A stretch of 64,000 nucleotides of DNA from Burkholderiales bacterium (GTDB lineage: Bacteria > Pseudomonadota > Gammaproteobacteria > Burkholderiales > SG8-39). The stretch covers positions 620,001-684,000 of the forward strand of contig JAOSJV010000001.1 of NCBI GenBank assembly GCA_027493935.1, given 5' to 3'. Every line of letters begins with the position of its first letter. Within the stretch, counting starts at the first letter, position 1. Positions 37,639 to 46,473 of the stretch are shown here, one piece after another. The notes under the pieces are model-generated. The model was not told the DNA's origin. It saw only the letters and a list, made by a program, of their open reading frames with translations, and made no database searches. The translations under genes and the position numbers were made by a program.

Positions 37639-38511
37639 ATGCCGCAACCGTGCATCGTCGCGGCGGCGCGGCCGGTGCCGGGAGGCGAGGTGCCGCTGTC
37701 GCCGCTGGTGCTCATCAAGGGCGCCGGCGAGATGGCGAGCGGGGTCGCATGGCGCCTCTACATGGCCAACCTGCGGCGCATCTGCATGCTCGACCTCGAG
37801 AATCCGCTGTGCGTGCGCCGCGCCGTCTCCTTCTGCAGCGCGCTCGAATCCGGCGTCGCGGTCGTGGAAGGCGTGCGTGCGCGCGCGGCTTGCACGCGCG
37901 AGGAGATCGAGCGCGCGTGGGACGCGCACGAGATCGCCGTCGTGCGAACCACCGACTGGGCCCGGGTCCGCGAGGTCGCGCCCGAGGTCGTCGTCGATGC
38001 GATCCTGGCCAAGCGCAACACCGGTACGCGCAAGGACGACGCGCCGATGGTGATCGCGCTCGGACCGGGCTTCGTCGCGGGTGTGGACTGCCATCTCGTG
38101 ATCGAGACGAACCGCGGCCACGATCTCGGACGGATCATCGTCGCCGGCGGCGCCGCGCTGGACACCGGCGTCCCGGGCGAGATCGCCGGCCACACCGCCG
38201 CGCGCGTGCTGCGGGCGCCGTCCGACGGGGTGTTCGAGAGCGACCGGCGCATCGGCGAGATCGTCCGCGCGCACGACCCGATCGGGCGCGTCGGTCCGCA
38301 CCCGGTACGCGCCACGCTGGACGGCGTGCTGCGCGGGCTCATCCGGCCGGGCACCATGGTAACCGCCGGCCTCAAGCTCGGCGACGTCGACCCGCGGGCG
38401 TGCCGCGAGCACTGCTACACCATCTCGGACAAGGCGCGCGCGATCGCCGGCGGCGTGCTCGAGGGCGTGCTGCGCCACTGCAACCGCCCCCGCGGCGCGC
38501 GCGGATGCTGA
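37639..38511 (+). CDS. yqeB: YqeB/EF2563-family selenium-dependent Mo-hydroxylase accessory protein
   Basis: 290 aa. Family pattern VLIKGAGEMASGVAWRLYMA at the N-terminus with a Rossmann-like glycine motif, LENPLCVRRAVSFCSALESG, VDAILAKRNTGTRKDDAP and GPGFVAGVDCHLVIETNRGH. Members occur with molybdenum hydroxylases that carry a labile selenium ligand, as established for the EF2563/YqeB-YqeC-XdhC gene set. Here it lies 4 bases after the ligase gene and overlaps yqeC by 7. Whether this strain's hydroxylase really uses selenium is inference; no selD is visible in the window. Confidence 0.82.
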   Translation: MPQPCIVAAARPVPGGEVPLSPLVLIKGAGEMASGVAWRLYMANLRRICMLDLENPLCVRRAVSFCSALESGVAVVEGVRARAACTREEIERAWDAHEIAVVRTTDWARVREVAPEVVVDAILAKRNTGTRKDDAPMVIALGPGFVAGVDCHLVIETNRGHDLGRIIVAGGAALDTGVPGEIAGHTAARVLRAPSDGVFESDRRIGEIVRAHDPIGRVGPHPVRATLDGVLRGLIRPGTMVTAGLKLGDVDPRACREHCYTISDKARAIAGGVLEGVLRHCNRPRGARGC

Positions 38512-39286
38512 TCGGCGCGCTCGGGATCGAGCGGGCGCGGCTGGTGGCGCTCGTCGGTGCCGGCGGCAAGACTTCGCTCATGATCGCGCTCGCCCGCGCG
38601 TGGGCACGCGCGGGCGAGCGGGTGCTCGTGACCACCACCACGAAGATCGCGCGCGAAGAGGCGGCGTGCGAGTGGCCCGCGGTCGGCGCGCCCGATGCGC
38701 CGGCGATCCGCGATGCGCTGCGCCGGCACGCGGCGGCCCGCGGCAGCGCCCTTATCGCCTTCCGCGGCGGCGCCGCTGACGGCGAGCGTCTCGCGGGCTT
38801 CGCCCCGAGACGCTCGACCGGCTGAAGACTGCGCCCGAACTCGACCGCATCGTGGTCGAGGCCGACGGCTCGGCGCGCAGGCCGCTCAAGGCGCCCGCCG
38901 CGCACGAACCGGTGGTGCCTGCGAGCGCCGATGCGGTGATCGCCGTCGCCGGACTGAACGGGCTCGGCCGACCCCTCACCGCGGAGCACCTGTTCCGGCC
39001 CGAGCTCTGGTCGCGGGTGACGGGGGTCGCGGCCGGCGCGCCGATCACGGCCGAGTCGGTCGCCGCGGCTGCGCTGCACCCGGAGGGTCTTCTCAAGGGC
39101 TGCCCGGCCGGGGCGCGCGGGATCCTGTTTCTCAACCGCGCCGACGCGCCCGAGCGCCGCGCGGCGGCGGCGGAGATCGCGGCGCGCCTCGCCGCAGCGC
39201 CCGCGTCTCGCGTCTGCCGTGTGGCTGCGGGGCGGCTGCTGCCCGCGCCGGCGCTGGAGGTGCTGATGACGCGCGCGTCGGCCTAG
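38505..39286 (+). CDS. yqeC: YqeC-type selenium-dependent hydroxylase accessory protein (one frame break)
   Basis: About 260 aa. P-loop ALVGAGGKTSLMIALARAW, then VLVTTTTKI, VVEADGSARRPLKAPAAHEP and AVAGLNGLGRPL: the standard YqeC layout of a small nucleotide-binding maturation protein. A break near 38805 lacks one C (FAP-ETLDRLK). ATG at 38505 inside the end of yqeB. Last gene of the reductase operon; the next gene is convergent. Confidence 0.82.
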
Positions 39287-39313
39287 CCAGCGCGCCGCCA
39301 GCGCGCCGCCTCG

Positions 39314-39992
39314 CTACCCGAGCAACACGTGCTCGGTGGCAAGTGCGGCAGGCGAGCGCTCGCGGTCGACGAACCCCGCCACGTCGGCGCGCAGGCGCTC
39401 GAACTCCGGCGTCGGCGCGGCCGCGCGCAGCGCGTTCATGTCGTCGAACCACATCATCGCCGCGCCGTCGTAGGCCGGCGTGCGTCCGCTCGCATACCCC
39501 GCGCGCCGGGTGTGGCTCTGGACGTAGCGGCGCACGAACGGGCTTGCGGCCCCGAGCGGGCCATGGGTATCGCGCCAATACGCGAAGAAGTCGTCGAGCG
39601 GCATGCCCGGCTTGCGCGAGACCAGATCGACGGTCTTGATGCCGCCCGCGGGCGCGGGGCCCGTCCTTGATCACGTGCTCCTCGGTGATGATGGAGCCCA
39701 TGCTCGCCGGATCGATGAAATGCGGTTCGTCGGCGAGCACCGCGGCGTACTGCGGCGTGCCGACGAGCGCCTTCATCGCCTGCGTGTCGTCGAACCATGT
39801 CTCGGCCACGCCGTCGAACGCCGGCTCGCCCTTGCGGTAGGACGCCGGCAGGACGTGGTTCTGGACGTAGCGCCGCACGCCGGGCAGCGCCACGATGATC
39901 GCGGCGTGGGTCGTGCGCCAATGCTCGTGGAACGCCTCGACCGACATGCCCGGCTTGCGCTTGAAGAAGTAGACGATCTTGATCATATGCAT
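39314..39992 (-). CDS. Tandem EthD-domain protein (one frame break)
   Basis: About 226 aa built from two EthD-type ferredoxin-like domains. The first: MIKIVYFFKRKPGMSVEAF, EHWRTTHAAIIVALPGVRRY, FDGVAETWFDD. The second: DLVSRKPGMPLDDFFAYW, FVRRYVQSHTRRAGY, YDGAAMMWFDD. A break near 39655 lacks one C (DGPAPAGGIKTVD). The single domain normally dimerises, so this is a covalent pseudo-dimer. Last gene of the Liv-type operon on the minus strand, 11 bases after livF. Role unknown; EthD-like proteins often accompany aromatic catabolism. GGAG box before the ATG at 39992. Confidence 0.75.
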
Positions 39993-40003
39993 GCAACTCC
40001 TCG

Positions 40004-40704
40004 CTACTGGGTGACGACCAGGCGCGCGAGCCGGTCGGGGTCGGCGAGCAGCTCCGCGCTCGGGCCGGCGTGGGCGATGCGGCCGCGGTTCAGCACCAGC
40101 GCGTGCTCGGTAACCTCGAGCGCGAGCCGCGCGGACTGCTCGACCAGGACCACGGTGAGGGCCTCCTCGCGGATCAGGCGCGCGATCACCGCGAGCAGGG
40201 CGTCGACGATGATCGGCGCCAGCCCCTCCAGCGGCTCGTCCATCAGGAGCAGCGTCGGGTTGCCGACCAGCGCGCGCGCGATGGCGAGCATCTGCTGCTC
40301 GCCCCCGAGATGTGGTTGCCCATGTGCCGGCGGCGCTCGGCGAGTCGCGGGAACAGCTCGTAGACGCGCTCCGGCGTCCAGTGACCCGGACGCGCTGACA
40401 CGGCGAGATTCTCCTCGACGGTGAGCGAAGGGAAGATCTCGCGCGCCTGCGGCACGTAGCCGATGCCGAGCCGCGCGCGCTCGTAGACCGGCAGGTGCCC
40501 GACCGGCTGGCCGTGGTAGTCGATAGCGCCCGCGTGCAGCGTCGTGTGTCCCATGACGGTCGCGAGCAGGGTGGTCTTGCCGACGCCGTTCCGGCCGAGC
40601 ACGGCGAGGGAGCCGCGCTCGGCGAGCGAGAGCTCGATATCCTCGAGCACCACGGTGGCGCCGTAGCCGGCGCGCACGCCGCGGATGGCGAGCGCCTCAG
40701 CCAT
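40004..40704 (-). CDS. livF: ABC importer ATPase, LivF type, second operon (one frame break)
   Basis: About 233 aa. Walker A GRNGVGKTTLLATVMG, signature ISGGEQQMLAIARAL, Walker B LLLMDEPLEGLAP, and LVEQSARLALEVTEHA. A break near 40305 lacks one G in the G run of the signature motif. ATG at 40704 overlaps the end of livG by 8 bases. Confidence 0.9.
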
Positions 40705-41446
40705 GGCGCTCGCCCAGGTAGACCTGACGCACCGCCGCGTCGGCGGCGATCTCGGCCGGCGTGCCTTCGGTGAGCACCGCGCCTTGCGAGAGCACCGTGA
40801 TGCGCTGTGCGAAGCGGAACACGAGATCCATGTCGTGCTCGATGATGAGGATCGCGATGTCGCGCGGCAGGTCGTCCAGCACCTCCAGGATGCGATGCGA
40901 CTCGAGCGACGGCACGCCCGCGGCCGGCTCGTCGAGCAACAGCACCTTCGGCTTGAGGCCGAGCGCGATTGCGATCTCCACCAGCCGCTGCTTGCCGTAC
41001 GGCAGGTCGGCCACGCGCGCGCGCGCGTCCTCGGCGAGCCCGAGCGTCGCGAGCAGCGCCAGCGCCTCGTCGATCACCGCGCGCTGCCGGCTTGCGGGCC
41101 GGAACATGCCGCCCGCGACGCCGTCGCGCTCGGCGATCGCGAGCGCCACGTTGTCTATCACGGCGAGCTGGCGGAACAGCGTGTTGATCTGGAACGTGCG
41201 GCCGAGCCCGCGCTTCACGCGCGCCGCCGGCCGCAGGCCGGTGACCGGTTCGCCCGCGAGCAGGATCTCGCCCGAGCTCGGCTCGATGCGGCCGGTGATC
41301 AGGTTGAGCAGCGTGGTTTTGCCGGCGCCGTTCGGGCCGATCAGCGCGTGGCGCGCGCCGGGCGCGAGGCGGAACCCGACGCTGTCGGCGACCACCAGCG
41401 CGCCGAAGCTCTTGCAGAGCGCGCGCGTTTCGAGGACCGCGTTCAT
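40697..41446 (-). CDS. livG: ABC importer ATPase, LivG type, second operon
   Basis: 249 aa. Walker A GPNGAGKTTLLNLITG, VKRGLGRTFQINTLFRQL, signature-like DLPYGKQRLVEIAIAL, Walker B VLLLDEPAAGVP, H-loop IIEHDMDLVFRFAQ, and tail VRQVYLGERHG. Intact. Overlaps livM by four bases. Confidence 0.92.
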   Translation of the reverse strand: MNAVLETRALCKSFGALVVADSVGFRLAPGARHALIGPNGAGKTTLLNLITGRIEPSSGEILLAGEPVTGLRPAARVKRGLGRTFQINTLFRQLAVIDNVALAIAERDGVAGGMFRPASRQRAVIDEALALLATLGLAEDARARVADLPYGKQRLVEIAIALGLKPKVLLLDEPAAGVPSLESHRILEVLDDLPRDIAILIIEHDMDLVFRFAQRITVLSQGAVLTEGTPAEIAADAAVRQVYLGERHG

Positions 41447-42453
41447 GCGCTGCGGCGGCGAAGCCGGGCGCGCGCCGCGTCGACGATGCCGAGGATGCCG
41501 CCGCGCGCGAACAGCACCACCAGGACGAGAATCAGGCCGATGCCGAAGTACCAGTACTCGGGGAACTGCTTCGCGAGGTAGTCCTGCGCGATCAGGTAGA
41601 CGAACGGCCCGACGAACGCGCCGTAGAGGCGTCCGACGCCGCCGAGAATCAGCATGATCAGCAGCTCGCCCGAGGGCTCCAGTCCGAGCACGTTCAGACC
41701 GACGAACTGGTGCGTCTGCGTGAGCAGCGCTCCGGCGATCCCGGCGATCGTCGCCGAGATCGCGTACACCGCCACCATCCGGAAGTAGACCGGGGCGCCG
41801 ATCGCGTGCATGCGCACCGCGTTCTCGCGGATGCCGGTGAGCGAGGCGCCGAACGGCGAGTAGATCAGGCGCCGCACCAGCCACCAGCAGACGAACAGCA
41901 CCGCGAGCGCGTAGAGGTAGGCGGTCTTGCCGTAGAGATCGAAGCGGAACAGACCCAGCACCGGCGCGACCACGACGCCGGCGAGGCCGTCCGCGCCGCC
42001 CGTGATCGAGGTAGCCTTGTTGGCGATCTCGAGGAACACCAGCGTGATCGCCAGGGTGAGCATGAGCAGCGTGAGCCCGGTGGTGCGCAGGATGATCGCG
42101 CCGGTGAGCACGCCGAGCACGCCTGCCGCCGCGGCCGCTGCGGCAAGCTGCACCAGCGGATCGGTGACGCCGAGCTTGGCGCCGAGGATGCCGGCGACAT
42201 AGGCTCCGACGCCGAAGAACGCGCTGTGGCCGAGCGTGATGATGCCGGCGTAGCCGAGGATCAGGTCGAGCGATAGCGCGAACAGGATGAAGATCAGGAT
42301 GCGCGCGCCGAGCGACAGGTAGTCGGGCGCGGCGAAGAACGCGGCGGCCGCGAGCAACCACGGTAGCCATTCCTGCCAGCGGACGCGCGGGTCGGCGACG
42401 TAGCCGCCGGCGTGCGCCGCGCCTGCGGCGGCTGCGGGCGGCAGCGCGCTCAA
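41443..42453 (-). CDS. livM: ABC importer permease, LivM type, second operon
   Basis: About 336 aa membrane permease: GYAGIITLGHSAFFGVGAYV signature and loop GIRENAVRMHAIG. I take the TTG at 42453, which overlaps the livH stop as TTGA; no ATG gives a sensible start, and the first 20 residues (Ala/Pro rich) are weakly constrained. Hydrophobic throughout, no frame break. Confidence 0.85.
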   Translation of the reverse strand: MSALPPAAAAGAAHAGGYVADPRVRWQEWLPWLLAAAAFFAAPDYLSLGARILIFILFALSLDLILGYAGIITLGHSAFFGVGAYVAGILGAKLGVTDPLVQLAAAAAAAGVLGVLTGAIILRTTGLTLLMLTLAITLVFLEIANKATSITGGADGLAGVVVAPVLGLFRFDLYGKTAYLYALAVLFVCWWLVRRLIYSPFGASLTGIRENAVRMHAIGAPVYFRMVAVYAISATIAGIAGALLTQTHQFVGLNVLGLEPSGELLIMLILGGVGRLYGAFVGPFVYLIAQDYLAKQFPEYWYFGIGLILVLVVLFARGGILGIVDAARARLRRRSA

Positions 42454-43325
42454 ACGCGCCTCCCGAAGAGCCCCATCGGCCGCCACAGCAGTAGCGCGAT
42501 GGTGGCGACATAGATGAAGAACGCCCCGAACTGCGGCAGCCAGTACTTGAGCGCGGTGTCGCTGAACCCGATCAGCAGCGCCGCGACGAGCGGCCCGCGC
42601 AAGGAGCCCTGGCCGCCGACGGCGACGACGATCAGGTAGAACACGAGCTGCTCGAGCGGGTAGGTGGGCTGGATCGCGACGATCTCGGCGCCGAGCGCAC
42701 CCCCGAGGCCGGCGAGCCCGCTGCCGAGCGCGAAGGTGAGCGTGAACAGGCGCCGGGTGTTGATGCCGACCGACTGCGCCATCGCCCGGTTGTCGACCGC
42801 CGCGCGCACCATCGCGCCCCAGCGGGTGCGCTCGACCCCGAACCATAGCGCCGCGATCATGACTCCGCTCACCGCGATCAGGAACACGCGATAGGTCGGG
42901 AACTCGCGGCCGAACAGCGCATACTGGCCCTTGATGTAGTCGGGCAGGATCACCGGCGCCTGGAGCGTGCCGAAGATCAGCCGCGCGACCGCGACCGCCA
43001 TGAATATCAGCCCGATCGTGAACAGCACCTGCTCGAGCTCGCCCGCGCTGTAGAGGCGGGCGTAGAGCAGACGCTCGAGCACCACGCTGCCCGCCGCGAC
43101 CGCGACAAAGGCGAGCACGAGCGCAGCCGGAAAGGGAATGCTGGTGTGCTGCAGCGACGAGGTGAGGATGTAGCCGCCGGCCATCGCAAACACGCCGTGC
43201 GCGAGGTTCGCGAAGCCCATCAGCCCCATGGTCACCGCGAGACCGACCGAGATCACGTACAGGATCATCCCGTACGCGAGCCCGTGGAAGGCGACGCTCA
43301 CCAGGGACGAAAGAAAGGCCTCCAT
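42450..43325 (-). CDS. livH: ABC importer permease, LivH type, second operon
   Basis: 291 aa. GLMGFANLAHGVFAMAGGY signature and DNRAMAQSVGINTRRLF loop. ATG at 43325 preceded by a 186-base gap to the binding-protein gene; the gap shows no gene. Intact. Confidence 0.92.
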   Translation of the reverse strand: MEAFLSSLVSVAFHGLAYGMILYVISVGLAVTMGLMGFANLAHGVFAMAGGYILTSSLQHTSIPFPAALVLAFVAVAAGSVVLERLLYARLYSAGELEQVLFTIGLIFMAVAVARLIFGTLQAPVILPDYIKGQYALFGREFPTYRVFLIAVSGVMIAALWFGVERTRWGAMVRAAVDNRAMAQSVGINTRRLFTLTFALGSGLAGLGGALGAEIVAIQPTYPLEQLVFYLIVVAVGGQGSLRGPLVAALLIGFSDTALKYWLPQFGAFFIYVATIALLLWRPMGLFGRRV

Positions 43326-43511
43326 TAGTCGTCGCTATGCGGGCACGCGGAGATTCCTGCGAGCGGCGCCGCCGCGCGCGAGGGTGGCAATATACAAGAT
43401 GCCAGAACGGGCCGCCGCGGCTGGGCCGTGCTGTAGCCGACCGCGCCGGCCATCGGCTGCGCCGGCCGGATCCGCGCGCCGGGCGCGGCGCGGCGGACCG
43501 GCCCTTGCAGG

Positions 43512-44702
43512 CTACTTCTTGCCCTTCAGCTCCTTGAAGGGATCCTTGAGCATCGTGGCAAGGGTTTCGAGCTCGACGTTGGCGAGCACGCCGTTCACCC
43601 TGCGCACTTCGCGCAGATACTCGTTATGGACCACGTCGCGCGTCTGCGGATCGAGCGCCAGGACCCCGCGCGGGCTGTTCGCGTTCTTGTACTGCTTGAA
43701 GAGCGCCATCGTGCGATCCGGATCGATCTTGCCCTTCTGCTCGCGGATGGCGTGAAAGATGAGGTCCATCGCATCCCAGGCGCCGACCACCATGAAGCCC
43801 GGGAAGAGGTTCTCGCCGTACTCCTTCTTGTATGCCGCGACGAAGGCCTTGTTGGCCGGGCGGTTGGCGGCGGCCGAGTAGTGGTGCGCGGTGATCACCC
43901 CGAGTGCGACGTCGCCCATGCCCTGCAGTTCCTCGTCGGTGGTGAGGTCGCCGGTGCCGATGTACTTGATCCCGTCCTTGGCGAGGCCGAGGTCGGCGTA
44001 CGCCTTCAACATTGCGGTGGCCTGCTTGCCGGCCGGGTTGAAGGCGAACAGCGCGTCGGGCTTCGCGTCCTTGATGCGCTGCATGTAGGGAACGAAGTCC
44101 GGGTTCGCGAGCGGGACGCGGACGCTGCCCACGATCTCGCCGCCGTTGGCCTTGAATGCCGTGATGAAGCCCTCCTCGGCCTCGTGCCCGGGCGCGAAGT
44201 CGCTGACCGCGGTGTAGATGCGCTTGTACTTCTTGGCCGCCCACTGGCCGAGCGGGTACGCGGATTGCCACAGCGTGAACGACACCCGCGCGAAATAGGG
44301 CGACAGGTACGGGATGTTCACCCCCGCAGCGTTGGCGCTGACGAACGGCACCTTCGCCTCCTTGGTGAGCGGTGCGATCGCCGCGGCGTTCGGCGTCCAG
44401 ACCGTGCCGACCAGGAACTGGACCTTGTCGCGCACGATGAGCTCCTGCGCGAGGCGCTTGGCGACGTCCGGGTTCGGGCCGGTATCGTCGCGGAAGATCG
44501 GCTCGACCTTGACTCCGGGCGGCAGCTTGTCGCCGTTCAGCTTGAGGTAGAGCTTGAAGCCCTTGTCGAGCTGGTCGCCCTGGGCGGCGAGCGGCCCCGA
44601 GTAGGTGCTGATGACACCGATCTTGACGGTCTGGGCGCTGGCGGTCGCGGCGCACACGACGAGCGCCAGCGCTGCGAGACGCGCTACGGACTTGATCTGC
44701 AT
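43512..44702 (-). CDS. LivK-type substrate-binding protein, second operon
   Basis: 396 aa periplasmic binder. Signal peptide at KSVARLAALALVVCAATASA, mature start QTVKIGVISTYSGPL. Type I binding-protein features: [45 protein letters not shown], and DPDRTMALFKQY. First gene of the minus-strand operon SBP-livHMGF-EthD. By eye more than half its residues match the orphan binder at 47655. Upstream (44896-44924) is one of three copies of a shared regulatory element. Ligand unknown; context points to an aromatic carboxylate. Confidence 0.92.
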   Translation of the reverse strand: MQIKSVARLAALALVVCAATASAQTVKIGVISTYSGPLAAQGDQLDKGFKLYLKLNGDKLPPGVKVEPIFRDDTGPNPDVAKRLAQELIVRDKVQFLVGTVWTPNAAAIAPLTKEAKVPFVSANAAGVNIPYLSPYFARVSFTLWQSAYPLGQWAAKKYKRIYTAVSDFAPGHEAEEGFITAFKANGGEIVGSVRVPLANPDFVPYMQRIKDAKPDALFAFNPAGKQATAMLKAYADLGLAKDGIKYIGTGDLTTDEELQGMGDVALGVITAHHYSAAANRPANKAFVAAYKKEYGENLFPGFMVVGAWDAMDLIFHAIREQKGKIDPDRTMALFKQYKNANSPRGVLALDPQTRDVVHNEYLREVRRVNGVLANVELETLATMLKDPFKELKGKK

Positions 44703-44895
44703 GGTTCTCCCTCCTCGTTGAACCGAAACGGCCTAGGTTACCGCGGCCGCACGCATGGTCAGTTTAGCGCAGGTTACGAAATGATCTCGTGTCCACGCGC
44801 GGGTGTGGGGTCGCCGGTTGGGCGCAACAAACCCCATGCGGCCCGCGATCGTTCCGCGCCGCCCCCGCCACTTTAGCGATGCCATCGATCACCAA

Positions 44896-44924
44896 ATGAT
44901 GCAGAAAGTGATAAAAGCGATGCA
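44896..44924 (-). promoter_or_regulatory. Spaced regulatory element, copy A
   Basis: Read on the minus strand: TGCATCGC, 13 bases, TGCATCAT, followed by TTGGTGATCG. The same spacing recurs at 46380-46408 and 48909-48937. It lies in the 307-base gap 44703-45009, which otherwise holds only the divergent promoters of the binding-protein gene (193 bases away, in the same orientation as the other copies relative to their genes) and the DoxX gene. The two half-sites are 21 bases apart, two helical turns, fitting a LysR-type tetramer. Confidence 0.6.
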
Positions 44925-45009
44925 ATTTGGCGATCGTAGCACCGCGCGGCACGCCAGTCCGGTGAGGCCGCGCCGAGGATGCGCCGCCCCCGCACCCGGA
45001 GACCCCGTC

Positions 45010-45378
45010 ATGTACCAGGATCACACGCCGCTCCAGATCGCCGGCCAGCTGCTGATCGCGTTCCTCTTCCTCGGCACCGGCGTGCTGAACGCGGCCACGA
45101 AGTTCCGCCAGCACCTCGAGCGCATGGTCGCGGCGGGCGTTCCGCAGGCGCGGCTCGCGCTTCTCGCCGGGTTCCTGATGCAGCTCGCCGGCGGGCTGCT
45201 CGTCGCGCTCGACTACCGGCGCGCGCTCGGCGCCGGCATCCTGATCGCATTCACGGTGCTCGCCACCGCCATCTTCCACCGGTTCTGGTGCGTCGAGGAT
45301 CCGCTGCGCCGGCACCTGCACCTTTCCTTCGTCTTCTCGAACTGCGGCATCGTCGGTGGACTATTGCTGCTCATGTGA
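45010..45378 (+). CDS. DoxX-family small membrane protein
   Basis: 122 aa with four hydrophobic segments: QIAGQLLIAFLFLGTGVLNA, ARLALLAGFLMQLAGGLLVAL (given by ends), GILIAFTVLATAIFHRFW and CGIVGGLLLLM. The layout and the ATKFRQHLERM loop fit DoxX-like proteins. Function in this context unknown. The ATG at 45010 follows GGAGACCCCGTC. Eight bases before the LysR gene, so co-transcribed. Confidence 0.75.
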   Translation: MYQDHTPLQIAGQLLIAFLFLGTGVLNAATKFRQHLERMVAAGVPQARLALLAGFLMQLAGGLLVALDYRRALGAGILIAFTVLATAIFHRFWCVEDPLRRHLHLSFVFSNCGIVGGLLLLM

Positions 45379-45386
45379 GGCGCGTC

Positions 45387-46337
45387 ATGAAGCTCAGCCA
45401 GCTGCGCAATCTCGTCGCCGTCGCGGAGGCGGGGACGATCCGCCAGGCGGCCAGGAATCTCTTCCTCTCGCAGTCCTCCGTGACGAAAAGCCTGCAGGAG
45501 CTCGAGGCTTACCTCGGGGTCGAGCTGCTGCACCGGACGGCGCACGGCGTCGCGCCGACCGCGGCCGGCGCCGCGCTGATCGCGCGCGCGAAGGTCGTCG
45601 AGGCCGAGCTGCGCCAGGCGCGCAACGACATCGAAACGGTGCGCGGCGCCGGCAGCGGCGAGATCCGGGTGAGCGCTTCGCCCTCGGTCGCGGTCGGGTT
45701 GCTGCCGCGCGCGGTGCTCGCGTTCAAGCGCGGGCATCCGAAGGTGACCTTCCAGATCCAGGAAGGCGTGTACCCCGACGTGCTGCCGGCGGTGCGCATG
45801 GGCGAGCTCGACTTCGCGATCTGCCTGGTGCCCGAGCGGCCGCGCGACGAGGAGCTGCACTTCGAGCTCCTGCTGCGCGACGACCTGACCCCGGCGGTGC
45901 GCACCGGGCATCCGCTGGCGGGCCGCGGCAGGCTCAGCTTCGACGAGCTCGTGGCGAGCGACCTGGAATGGGTCATCTACCGGCGCGGACCGGGCGGGCG
46001 CGACGTCTACGAGCAGACCTTCCGTGCCGCCGGCCTCGCGCCGCCGAAGGGCACGATCGAATGCACGTCGTTCGCGTGCGCCCTCGCGCTGGTCGAAGCG
46101 AGCGACTGCATAACGCTGCTGCCCTCGCGGCTGTTCGCCGACCGGCAGCGCCGCATGTCGATCACGCCGCTCGCGCTCGCCTCGCCGATGCCGCCGTGGA
46201 ACGTCGCCGTGATCTCGCGCGCCAAGCACCGGCTGGCCCCGGTCTGCACCGAGTTCCTGCGCGAGCTGCACCGGACCGCCGCGAAGATGCAGGCGCCGCC
46301 CGCCAAGGCGGGCGCGGCGCGCCGGACGCCCGGCTGA
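45387..46337 (+). CDS. LysR-family transcriptional regulator
   Basis: 316 aa. N-terminal HTH (MKLSQLRNLVAVAEAGTIRQ, RNLFLSQSSVTKSLQELE), then the effector domain GEIRVSASPSVAVGLLPRAV, LDFAICLVPERP, and ASDCITLLPSRLFAD. The Arg/Pro-rich tail is short. It is flanked by three copies of a two-half-site element, upstream of the transporter operon, the MetE-like gene and the transhydroxylase-like operon, so it is the best candidate regulator of all three. Intact. Confidence 0.9.
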   Translation: MKLSQLRNLVAVAEAGTIRQAARNLFLSQSSVTKSLQELEAYLGVELLHRTAHGVAPTAAGAALIARAKVVEAELRQARNDIETVRGAGSGEIRVSASPSVAVGLLPRAVLAFKRGHPKVTFQIQEGVYPDVLPAVRMGELDFAICLVPERPRDEELHFELLLRDDLTPAVRTGHPLAGRGRLSFDELVASDLEWVIYRRGPGGRDVYEQTFRAAGLAPPKGTIECTSFACALALVEASDCITLLPSRLFADRQRRMSITPLALASPMPPWNVAVISRAKHRLAPVCTEFLRELHRTAAKMQAPPAKAGAARRTPG

Positions 46338-46379
46338 GGCGGCGCAACGTCGGTGTCGGCACGCGGACGATCGCCGTTC

Positions 46380-46408
46380 GCGATCGCTCTCGCCGTTTCT
46401 TGCATCAT
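46380..46408 (+). promoter_or_regulatory. Spaced regulatory element, copy B
   Basis: GCGATCGC (46380-46387), 13 bases, TGCATCAT (46401-46408), then GCGGCG. It lies between the LysR gene stop and the MetE-like ATG, 66 bases before the latter. Same geometry as copies A and C; with copy C the spacer also shares CCG and TTTC positions. Confidence 0.6.
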
Positions 46409-46473
46409 GCGGCGTCCCGGCGAGGTGATAGGGTCCGATCGGACCGGACGGTCGCGCGCCGCGAGGAGGATCC

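Noticed and set aside
43326-43511. Possible small RNA or gene between the second binding-protein gene and livH
   Set aside because: No open frame with protein-like composition, no promoter-terminator pair; probably an untranslated intercistronic spacer.
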